DNA from: Rosa chinensis
Taxonomy: Eukaryota > Streptophyta > Magnoliopsida > Rosales > Rosaceae
Direction: 5' to 3'
Assembly: GCF_002994745.2 (NCBI RefSeq)
Contig: NC_037093.1
Span: 42,946,384-43,010,383 of the forward strand
DNA length: 64,000 nucleotides
In this document: piece by piece, positions 54,160 to 64,000 of the stretch
Position numbering within the stretch: the first letter of the stretch is position 1
Layout: each line of letters opens with the position of its first letter
Made by a program: the position numbers and the translations under genes
Notes under the pieces: generated by a model
The model's input: the letters and a program-made list of their open reading frames with translations, nothing else
Told to the model about the DNA's origin: nothing
Databases searched by the model: none

Positions 54160-57100
54160 CTAGCTGGGAGGTTTAGCCCCACGCCCAGTTCTGATTATTA
54201 TATTAATATTTAGATTTTGCATCGGGGGGGACATAAAACCTGAACCCCGAGCCAAATAAGAACAATTACACATATCCTCATAAAGAATATCCTTAATAAT
54301 AGTAGGAGTCTCCTCTAACCATACATCATCAAGCATACCACAACTAGCAAGATGTTCTAAATGATCCGCGACACCATTTGCTTCTCTATAAATGTGATGA
54401 ATATTAACAGATGGAAAAGCCGTCATATATGCCTTACAATCTTCTAATACCCGTCCCACCGCAGAAAGATCCTCTCCACCTCTTTGTAGGGCAACGATCA
54501 AAAGGATAGAATCGCTCTCAATGTCAATGTCAGTCTAACCTTGGTGAATACCAAGAAATAGACCTGCTCTACACGCTTCAACTTCCATATTCAACGCGGA
54601 TTGAGCATGCACAAAGGGCCTAGCTAATGTCGCGATTCCCACACCTTCATCAGTTCTAACCACCACCCCAATTCCCCCACTACCATCAACCCCATGAAAA
54701 GCTCCATCAATGTTTATTTTGAGCCTTCCCGGTGGTGGACACTCCCACTTCGTCACACCTCTTTTCATCTTCACAGTAGGTTTGTAATGAACCTTTTGGA
54801 ACTCCACCAAATAATTAACTGCCCATTGAGCAGCGAACGTAGGATTGAAGTGAGCACCCTGCCAAATTATTTTGTTCCTCTCATTCCAGAGACTCCAAAG
54901 AGCCATGAAAAACATGTAGAATTGCTCCCCATGCAGTACGTCAATCATACCATATATCCATTCATGCAAATTAGTGTCTGCATAATCTTTGGGCTTTAAT
55001 TTCAATGGCCCCTCCACCCAAAAGAGCTCCACTCCATCACAGTTCTTGATAATATGTACACTAGTCTCAAAAGTATTAGAGCAAAAGACACACCTGTAAT
55101 CTGGTAAGTGAACCCTCCGATCAGCAAGAGCAATACGTGTAGGCAAGATTCCTCAAAGTAGCTTCTAGAGAAAAACCTTTGTTTTAGCTAGCATATGTGC
55201 ACTCCAGATGGCATTCCAATACTTGCTCAACGGACCTCTAATGATAGAGTTAGATGTAGAGGCAGTTGCTGGGGCCTTCTTCAACTCTCTCCAGACAAAA
55301 TACCCACTCGGGACATTATAAACGCCATTCTTATTGTAATGCCACACTAATCGATGACATTCCAATACTTGCTCAACGAACCTCCAACGATAGAGCTAGA
55401 TGTAGAGGCAGTTGCCAGGGCCTTCTTCGACTCTCTCCAAACAAAATACCCACTCCGGACATTATAAATGCCCTTCTTATCGTAATCCCACACTAATCGA
55501 TCTTCCACCAGTCTAGTACTAAGATGGATACTTGCTATAAGCTCCACCTCACCCTGAGTAAACAGTTCCTTCAGGAGGTCAACCAACCACACTTTGTCCT
55601 TCTGATCAATCAAATCTGCTGCATAGAATTCCTCGAACCCCTCCATGAGTGCTGAATATGGTATGAAATTCCGAGGTACCGGCACCCACCTATCACGCCA
55701 CACTAAGATGCGCTGCCCATCACCCACTTGAAACCGCAGCCTTTGCTCTAACACTTGTTGACTTGCCATTATACTTCTCCATGTGTAAGAGGAACCAACC
55801 TCCAACGCCACCTCCATAAAGTCAGAGTGCGGAAAGTATCTCGCCTTGAGTAGCTCTGTCAATAAAGCATCTGGACGCTGCAGCAAATGCCAGCCTTGCT
55901 TCGAAAGTAACGCGAGGTTGAAGTCATGCATATCTCGGAATCCCAATCCACCCTCTTTTTTTGACACATAGAGCTTGTCCCATGAAAGCCAATGCACCTT
56001 CCCCTTATCCTCCACATCTCCCCACGAAAATTGTGCCATTAGCCTATGCATTTCATTACACATCTGTTTCGGAAGCTCAAATCACATAAGAAGGGATTGC
56101 TTATGCTACTGCCTTGATCAATATCTTTTTACTTGCCGCACTAAAAAGCTTCTCTCTCCACCCATGCGTTCTCTTTTGCACCCTTTCCACAAGATAGCCA
56201 AAAGCTTCCTCCTTAGAATAGCTCACCTCCATTGGCAACCCTAAATATTTATCATGTTTGTCTATCTGTTCAACACCAAAAAAATTAGCCAACCCTTTTT
56301 GCTTCCCCATTGGAACGTTGCAGCTGAAGGAGATTGAGCTTTTCTATAGGTTTATTTGCTACCCCAACGCCTTTTCATACCTACTAAGAACATCCTTTAT
56401 AATCGAACAATCTTCCAATTCAGCTTGATAAAAAATGAACGAGTCGTATGCGAAGAATAGGTGACTGATGCTAGGTGCCACAGTGCATATCTTCACTCCC
56501 CTTAATCTCCCTTATTCCTCCTCAAAGCTAAGCAACTTTGAAAGGCCCTTGGCACATAACAAAAACAAGTAAGGCGAGATCGAGTCCCCCTGTCTAGGTC
56601 CATGCTCAGGATGAATACAACCTTTTGGGACACCATTCAGCAGGAAAGAATAAGTGACCGTCTTTACACAAACCATTATCCACTGCACCCACAAACTACA
56701 AAACCCCATTTTGAGCATAATAAGTTCCAGAAACCGCCACTCAACTCTATCATAAGCCTTGCTCATGTTGAGCTTTAGCGCACATAAGCCTTTGTTTCCA
56801 CTCCTCCGTCTTTTTAGAAAATGCCCACTCTCAAAGGCAATGAGGGAATTGTCTGAGATGAGTCGTCCCGGCACGAAGGCACTCTGACAAGGTGAAATGA
56901 TTGAGTCTATTAGTGGCTTAATCTGGTTTGCACGCACTTTCGAACCTAGTTTGTACAATACATTACACAAGCTAATCGGTCTTAACTGTCCCACATACTG
57001 AGGTGCCTTTACCTTCAGAATAAAGGTGACAAAGGTGCAATTGATAGCTCGAAGCAGCTCATCCGACAACAAGAACGCCTTCATAGCCTTAACTACATCT

Positions 57101-57855
57101 TCCCCAACTGTCCTCCAAAAGAACTGATAGAAGTAAGGGGAAAAACTGTCAGGCCCAGGAGCCTTCGACGAATGCATTTTCTTTAGTGCACCAAAAACCT
57201 CATCTACTATAACCTCTTTCGTAACCTCCTTATTAATATCATCTATGATCACGCAAGGGATAGCATCCAACACTTGTTGAAAGTCAACAGGCTATGAAGA
57301 AGAGAACAAGCCACTATAATAATCCAACACAATTTTTTCAATATGTTCATCCCTTGTACACCAGACTTCATTCTCATCGAAAAGCCCTGTGATCAAATTC
57401 TTGCGCCTCAACAACATCTCCTGCTGTAGAAGATTATGTAGCTTTGTTTCCAACTCCACCCTTAGCGATACCGCAGGGGGGGGGGAAGTCAGCGGCCTTG
57501 CATTGTAGAAAACCGCTAACCTGGCCCTAGTATCTTCAATTCCATGGGTAAGACTCCTAAACTTATCAAAACTCCAAGATTCTAGGGCACTCCGTGTCAG
57601 CCTAATCTTATCACATATTTTCAAAAAAGCATCTGACCCAGTTCCACTCTCCCAACTTTGCTCAACAATCTGCTTACAATCCTCTTCCCTGAGCCAGTAC
57701 ACCTCAAAACGAAATCTTCTCCCTCGTCTCCTCTTCGTTTGCTTGTGCTCACAAACCTCCTGAAGGATTGGCAGATGATCTAACGTGCTAGGGTTTAAGT
57801 GTAAAACCCTAGAAACCGAATATAAGTTTTTCCAGCTCTGAGATGCTACAAACAT
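54160..57855 (-). pseudogene. LINE ORF2 remnant with altered catalytic RT motif
   Basis: 57855-57292: endonuclease-RT linker, ending at an in-frame TAG (57292-57294). The same frame resumes into RT: SSKAPGPDSFSPYFYQFFW, QSAFVPGRLISDNSLIAFE, LNMSKAYDRVEW, GPRQGDSISPYLFLL. A stop near 56512 follows, and the FADD box reads FFAYDS (Asp to Tyr, codon at 56446-56448), so the polymerase would be dead regardless. Next come KYLGLP and FSAASKKILIKAVA (56310-56101), WGDVEDKGKVHWLSWD (about 56010), zf-RVT (CVFCSNTFETSVH, about 55085-55045), and RNase H, LKINIDGAFHGVDGSGGIGV to HIYREANGVADHL, broken once by TAG 54535-54537. Confidence 0.9.
55212..55503. repeat. 146-bp imperfect tandem duplication in LINE ORF2
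   Basis: cattccaatacttgctcaac occurs at 55212 and 55358. The two units are roughly 88% alike. Because 146 is not a multiple of three, the duplication shifts the frame of the region before zf-RVT, which encodes YNVRSGYFVWRE in one copy and YNVPSGYFVWRE in the other. Confidence 0.93.
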
Positions 57856-57879
57856 GTCAACCCTAAATGATGTATTGTT

Positions 57880-58600
57880 ATAAGTGGTGGACTTGTATAT
57901 ATAGAAAAAAAAAAGTGTTGGACATGATTCTTTATTTGTGAATTAGGAGTTTGTGTATGTTGAAGGCCAAAATCATAATATGAGGCCTTTGTTCTTTTTC
58001 ACAATGATGCAAGGAGTTGAAAATGATAGTTGGGCCCAACAAAATGAAATCTAGCCCTTAATATGGAGACATAAGGTGAATTGTAAATGCTCTGCTAGGT
58101 TTTTAGGATACTTTGTGACATTTCTTACCCATTGTTTCTTAAAACCTTGAGCCTTGGCCCCATTACAACCCGTTTTAAGACCTTTTTGATCCTTAAGATG
58201 GGACAGCCTTTGATCTGTGGAGGTGAGTTATAAGAGTTGAACCTATGGCTTGGGTCCATTTGTGCAAGTAGTTGATATATTTCATGAGATCTTGAAAAAT
58301 TATATTCACAAAGTGCTTTTCATTTCTTATATATGTGAGCTATTTGATTACCTCAAAATATTTTCTCTCACATATAATTGAGTGATTATAAGCTTTTAAG
58401 CATTGCCTTGATCTGAGTGAAGAAAGAGTGGATATATCTTGTGAGGATATGAATCATACTTGTCTGAAACATGCTGAGCTCCACCCATCAGGATTATTAT
58501 AACCAAGTCATACTTATTTATATGTGGATTATATGCTTCAATTAACTCTCTGACTTGATTCATAAACTCTCGCAAGCGTACGAATCGTTGTCAAGTAAGG
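57880..58600. other. Anonymous spacer
   Basis: AT-rich, with a short A-run at about 57905. No ORF with a domain and no repeat ends identified. Confidence 0.5.
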
Positions 58601-59850
58601 GAAGTGTTAAAACCTTGATTATCATACCTTCAGGATTAGGTGTTGGACCTAACCGAGGTAATTGGCGCTAGAATAACTCAAAAGCATACAATGAAAAATA
58701 AAAATAAAAATAAAATAAAGTAAAATAATATTCACAAAGCACCAAGCCTTGGCAATGCTCGGCTTAGCTCACACTAAGCCTAATCAAAGCCACTAACTTG
58801 TAGCTCAAATGAGTTATGCACAATGGAAGGTAGAATTTTGTTCGGGAGTTTTGAATTGTGAATTAACTAAATTAAATGCAAACTAAAATAAAAACAAACA
58901 ACTAATTAACAAGCAAGAAATTAAATTTGGATTTTCAAATTAATGGGAACATGGGAGTGTCGGGTGATTCACACTAACTCTCTTGTAAACATCGATGCCA
59001 ATTTTACAAATGCATGCATATCCTAGATGTGTCGAGTCCCGTATCTAGTACCGGTTAAGGCTACTAAACCAATTATCCTTTCAGTGTATTGACTATGCCG
59101 GTTAAGGCCACAATCAACTCTCTAATTTGGGCATTACTCTGGTTAAGGCCGCAATATCCAAAATTAAAGGTCTAGAGAGAAAGATAATAGAGACCCAAGC
59201 AAGCTTAGCTACAATTAAGCTAGCTAATGGTTACCACACTTAAATCCACAAGATGAGTTAGGGCTTCACAACCTTAACTCCCAAAATTGAACTACTCACA
59301 ACCCATACATGAATTCATCAACAAAAGTATATAAAAATTATGAAATAGATAATAAGGAAGAGAGGGGAGAGTTAACTTGGTCACTTCTAGCTAAGAGCTA
59401 GTATGAATCAAGCAATTTCTTCACCCAACTACCCAAATTAAGGTGTGGTACTCTTGATGATGATTCCCTTGAGGCCTTGAGTGAGTCCCAAAAAGGTGAA
59501 AATTAGAGAAAAGAAGAGAGTGAGTAGTGATGGGTGAGAGAAATGAGAAGGGATAAATCAATGGGTGGTGGTGTGTGTGCGGCTGTTGGAGTAGAGAATA
59601 TATATGGGTCTCTGGCTTTTTCTGCTGCCCAAGAGAGGAAGAGGAATGGGTTAATTCAACTGAGTGGCTGGGATGGTTTTGTGAGAAAGAGGAAAGGATA
59701 TGGGACAAATGGCATGGCTGCAATGGTTGAGGGGGAGGGAGTGACGTCATGGTTGGTTAATCACAAATGGCATGGCTGCAAGGAAAATGGAGAAGCACGT
59801 GGAGCTGCTGACTTTACTAAGCATGATTAATCAAATAATTGGTTAATTAA
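58601..59850. other. Repetitive-looking non-coding DNA (retroelement leader-like)
   Basis: ggttaaggc recurs four times (about 59055-59160: ggttaaggctac, ggttaaggccac, ggttaaggccgc contexts). Long A/T low-complexity and GA-rich stretches follow, with the plus-strand frame 59534-59830 giving 98 codons without a domain. The text resembles non-coding interiors of large non-autonomous LTR elements, but I found no LTR ends. Confidence 0.4.
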
Positions 59851-59855
59851 CCAAT

Positions 59856-60059
59856 TGTTGTAGAGAAACTAAAATTGAGAGGAATTTGCTGTGCTTTCTT
59901 ATTGATAATAAGGGTCTCTTTATATGGAGGATTACAATGCATAAAGTGTGAATCATACAAGGAAAGATAATCTCTAGATTCTTCTAATTAAAGCCTATTA
60001 CCACTAGGTCAAGTAACCTAGAGTTTGGGCCAAACACATATTAGGGTTTTACTTGAACA
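59856..60059 (-). repeat. 3' LTR of copia copy 3
   Basis: About 204 bp, plus-strand ends tgttgtagagaaac and ttacttgaaca. Related to the copy 2 LTR in reverse (shared ctctttatatggagg and accactaggtcaagtaacct). The polypurine tract appears as ctcccccttg from 60060 on the plus strand. Confidence 0.88.
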
Positions 60060-60499
60060 CTCCCCCTTGTGTTGCCCAAACACTGTGCTTCTCTCGTTGC
60101 CTTATTAATAACCTTGCCGAGTAACAAAAACCCAGTGAGACAAAAATAACCTCGGTCGAAGGGGAAAAAGAGCACAACATACCCTTCATGTTTCGAGACC
60201 ATATATGTAAACATCTCCCCCTGATGCCTGCATGCCCCCCTTATGACAACAGTCATGGGAGTTCAGATAACTTCTGCAAATGATGCTACCAACATGTTTC
60301 TCGAAAGTGGAATTGAGGCAATGACTTAGTGAGAAAGTCTGCCACACTGTCCTAAGATTGAACCTAGTTCACTTTGATCTTGAGGAGAGTCTATTGTTGC
60401 TGATTATCCTTGGTGTTGTTGCTTTTGATGTAGCCTTGCTTCATTTGTTCAAAACAAGCGGCATTATCCTAAATGCTCGTAGGCTCATCTGTGGTAGAC

Positions 60500-63420
60500 T
60501 TCAAACCACAATTGTTCGATCATGCATAATTATGGATCCAATTCATATACATTCACGAATCACTTTGTGAAGAGCAATAATCTTTGCATTATAGTGATTA
60601 GGGTCTGTTCTGTAGACCTCCAAGATATCATGGTCTTTACCCATGGTGAACACATAACTAGTTTGGGAACGACCTTTGTGTGGGTCAGAGAGATACCCAA
60701 TATCAGCAAAACCTTCCAAAACACATGTCGTTTTGGGATGGGGATAATGGAAGCAGACCAGTGTTGGCGGCGTTTCTAGTGTGTGATGGGTCCGAATCCA
60801 TCATCTCTCTATAGAGATAAAATATGCCCATATTAGTCGTACATAGTATCAAAACATATCTTTTACACCAATCTAATGGCGTCGCGTTGGCGCAGAGCTA
60901 TACCTTAGCTAACACGTTCATGGCAAATGAGATGTCCGGTCTTGTGCATTGAGCTAAGTACAATAATGAGCCTATTGTACTTAACTAGGGCATTTTTTCC
61001 CCTAGCGCATCTTCGTCATCATCCTTTGAATGAAGAGGATCCTTTTCAGGATCAAGACTACAGACGATCATGGGGATGCTTGAAGGCTTGACTTTGTCAA
61101 AAATACCTAAGCATCTATCAACACGATGCTCAAGTTCCAAACAGAGACATAATCGTGTTCTCCCATAATCTTTCATCTCAAAATCGGATTTCAAGTGTTC
61201 AGCGGTTTCCCTTAACTCATTAAGGGCTTCTAATGAAGATCATGTCCAACATAAACCGCGATAGAATCTGAAACTTGTTATGGAAATGCACGAGCATATC
61301 CCTTTCCGATCAAGTAGTCACTTTAGTGAGTGTTTCAACCTTATTGCAAACGCGCTTCAAGGTCTAGAGCCACTTGACTTGGGTAAATGAAGTCTAGCAT
61401 GAACCTTCATGTATATTTTGTATCTAGATCCCCATAAAGATCCGTGTTGACCACATTTGTAAGCTGCATGATCAATTATTCGGAAACTACCAAATTGACA
61501 GGGTAGTGGAGTGTAATGACATCCATTACGAGAGAATATGTCTCATCGTAGTCGATTACAGGGCGTTTTGTGAGAAGCCTTGCCCCATAAGGCAAGATTT
61601 CCATCTCTTTTTCTCATCACGCTTTCTAACAAAGACCCATTAGTCAATAGGTTTTATGTTATGAGGTGTTGGCATCACTGGCTCGAAAACCTTCCTCTTC
61701 GTTAGTGAATCCAACTTAACTTGGATCGTATCTTTCCATTTAGGCCAAATCTCTCTACGTTGGCATTCAGTCATCAACGGAGCGTGGTTCGATATCATCT
61801 GACTCAACAAACTCATGCGCAACTACATCATCAATTATGATGGAGTTTCTATCCCACGTCTCATGTACACTAGTGTAATTTTCATAAAGCTCTATATTCT
61901 CAGGAATAGGTTCTGACGTTGAGGCGTCCCCCAACGATAACCATAACCCGGAAGATTCTCATGAGACGGATTTTGAGTCTTGATGATCAAAGGATTGGAA
62001 TGTGCCAAAGTATCCTTCGAACTCACGGGCCTCCCACACATCCTAGCAGGGGCCATTGCCTATAACGCCAGTGTACCACTCTCTTTGACGTTGGCGCCAT
62101 GCCTACCTCCGTGTAGGGTGGCGCTAAGTCCTCTCGTAGGGACGTCCTTCCTTGCAGGTATATTTGCAGCATATTTGTGTGATCTAGTCACTTTAACAGG
62201 GATCGAGATGAGACATAGTGGGGACAGGCCACGACAATTCCTGTCATTGCTGCTGAACATCAGTGTTCTTATCTCCCCCAAACGACGGGAAGACTGTCTC
62301 ATCAAAGTGACAACCCGCAAATCTAGCGGTAATGAGATCGCCTTGCAAGGGCATTAAGTGGCGGACGATTGTTGGAGTCTCAAGTCCAACGTAGTTGCCC
62401 ATTCGTCTATAAGGACCTATCATAGTGCGCTGTGGCGGCGCAATTGGCACATAAATGGCTCACTCAAATTTACGTAAGTACGATACTCGTACCCAGTCAC
62501 TAGCTGTAATGCAAAGGTAGATTGAGTGGCGGTAGATCGTAGACGAATTAGCGTAGCTACATGCGATATTGCATCACTCTAAGCAGATATAAGGAAATTG
62601 GTGTGTGTTACCAATGTCCGAGCTACCATCGTAGTCGTTTCCGTGAGACCATTTGGGTGTGTTCATGGGAATATAATGTCCAACATTAGTCCCAATGCAA
62701 TAACCATCGAAAGTTTTCGATGTAAACTCTCTAGCAACGTCAAGTCCAATTGACGGAATAGGATGATCCGGGGAGTGAGCCCGTTGTCATATGATATGTG
62801 CTAGGAGAGTAGCATAAGAGGCATTTACAGGTGGATAATGGCACAACACGTGACCAGCGTGTTTGCGTGTCAACCAACATCATGAGATATTTAAACGTCC
62901 GCAAATTGGTTGAAATAGTCCACAGAATCCCCTTGGATTCTCTGTAAGAACAGAATGAGTATATTCATTTCCTTTGCATAGGACGGTCTTAGTCCTAATT
63001 TCCCTAAGGAATGAGCTTTGTAAAATGAGCGAGAGGCTTTAGAAGCAACCAATGAGAATTTTGGTTAGGCCTGAGCGTTTGAAACGCTATTTAAAGCAAG
63101 TTGGTGATTGCAGCATCACCTGGGGCACTATCACCATGATGGACGCCAGCCATGGCGTTATGGATAGGGACTGCGCCAGCCCTAGGCTGGTGGTGGATGG
63201 AGGCGGTGCCTTAGGCAGCAGCGTCGGTCACACTTAGTCCAGGAATCAACTTTTGATCCATGCTTCATCTCGCTCAAGAGAAAAAATGTCCATGTGAAGT
63301 CTTTAGTAGATGGATCATCATATCATAACCAGGATGACCAATCCTGTCGTGACAAAGCCAATATGTGTATAAATCTAAGAGATCTTCTCTCATAACTTTA
63401 TTGGATTTAATAGCTCAAAT
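60500..63420 (-). pseudogene. Copia pol remnant (copy 3)
   Basis: In element order from the right: the gag-pre-integrase region (63400-63280), linker (63240-63050), integrase parts (62960-62250; PIAPPQRTMIGPYRRMGN at 62450-62390), RT (61822-60985), with REIWPKWKDTIQVKLDSLTK near 61760 and FEMKDYGRTRLCLCLELEHR at 61185-61125, and RNase H remnants (60790-60540). The YVDD region reads YVGHD (about 61240), and a TAA (near 61480) stands where copy 1 keeps a Lys codon. Both lesions are shared with copy 2. Inactive. Confidence 0.88.
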
Positions 63421-64000
63421 AGTGACATAAAGTCCACTAGAGAGACACATAAACTTCTCTAAGATGCGCCTTTGTTCGAAATCATTAGAGATATTGCAAA
63501 TGAACTCATTTCCGTTCTCTACATGCGTTTTCGCATGGAATCCATTGGCTATTCATAGGTGCGATTCGCCCTAGAAGCGTAGAGAGTTTCTGTGACAGTA
63601 ATCAAGGTGCCATTTGGCAAGTGGAACTTGGACTATTCCATGTCCTTGAATTAATACTGATGGCCCAGCCATCGTAGTCACAAAAGTCATATGCTCAGAA
63701 TCAAAATGGAGTCATAAAAAACTCGAAATTTTATTCATAAGCCAACGGAGTTACATCATTGTCTCTTTGACTAAACAAAATCTAATCCAAAATGATAGCT
63801 AATGCAAAACAATGGTAGTCGTCTAACTTCTTTCGGTAATTCCAAAATAAATGTGACCAGGTGCGTAGAGAGATATCAGTGGAGCAAGACTCGCTTAAGT
63901 ACCACTAATCTCAGAACCTTCCTGACATCACACTTACTTTGAGTGAGCCTACTTTGAAGAAAAACTAAACCATTGGCATTTACTACAAAAATATATGGCA

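Larger units (their letters stand above)
54111..57868 (-). mobile_element. 5'-truncated LINE with 11-bp TSD
   Basis: gatgtattgtt is exact at 54100-54110 and 57869-57879. The minus-strand A-tail appears as a T-run at 54111-54133. The element starts inside the endonuclease C-terminal region, then RT, connection, zf-RVT and RNase H follow. Length is 3.76 kb. It includes a 146-bp tandem duplication at 55212-55503. Confidence 0.93.
59856..64000 (-). mobile_element. Copia retrotransposon (copy 3), cut by the window end
   Basis: Inverted relative to copy 2. From the left it has the 3' LTR, polypurine tract, RNase H, RT, integrase and gag-pre-integrase. It reaches text equivalent to copy 2 at about 40030 by position 64000, so gag and the 5' LTR lie outside. 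ccaat (59851-59855) would be its left target duplication. It lacks the MITE seen in copy 2. Confidence 0.93.

Overview
This is plant nuclear DNA, very probably from a eudicot. It is AT-rich, has an intact three-exon NAC transcription factor gene with consensus GT-AG introns, and holds plant-type copia, LINE, MULE, hAT, CACTA and PIF elements at high density. I lean towards Rosaceae, but nothing in the window proves the family. No bacterial, organellar or rRNA genes were seen.

Layout. 1-6.9 kb: a degenerate region and a Mutator-like element (MULE, 689-6854) with about 84-bp terminal inverted repeats (TIRs). Its transposase gene is broken by nonsense and frameshift changes, and it is invaded by an ORF1-only LINE-type retroposon (1019-2804, 17-bp target duplication) and a 144-bp solo-LTR-like insertion. 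7.15-12.1 kb: a LINE-like tail and a dead LINE whose RNase H is split by a hAT element (8519-9428), which itself carries a tRNA-like SINE. 12.3-14.8 kb: the 3' part of a copia element containing a solo LTR. 14.8-24.4 kb: gene-free DNA with a foldback element, a PIF/Harbinger MITE, gene-fragment-carrying TIR elements and a MULE nested inside a MULE. 24.4-28.6 kb: a transposon-poor island with the only intact gene, a LOV1/ANAC035-like NAC factor on the + strand. 28.6-31.3 kb: a CACTA-type element containing a Pack-MULE-like element. 31.5 kb: an orphan WD40 terminal exon. 32.2-37.4 kb: two more poly(A) retroposons, one inside a MULE and one holding a solo LTR, plus a LINE fragment.

37.8-44.5 kb: a complete but dead copia element (223-bp LTRs, atgat target duplication) with a MULE-type MITE in its pol region. 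45.3-49.8 kb: a 4.5-kb non-autonomous hAT element with a ~525-bp tandem array and a nested retroposon. 50.4-52.8 kb: a class I (hevein + GH19) chitinase pseudogene on the - strand, split by a MITE that is itself split by a hAT element. 53.3-54.0 kb: a TIR element. 54.1-57.9 kb: a LINE with a defective reverse transcriptase motif. 57.9-59.85 kb: anonymous repetitive DNA. 59.86-64 kb: an inverted sister copy of the copia element, cut by the window end.

The genes do not form a pathway. The window records successive insertions, and many steps can be read from target site duplications. The strongest unusual signals are the ~1.8-kb ORF1-only retroposons, pol lesions shared by the two copia copies, an empty-site proof for the MITE, and the triple-layer destruction of the chitinase gene.
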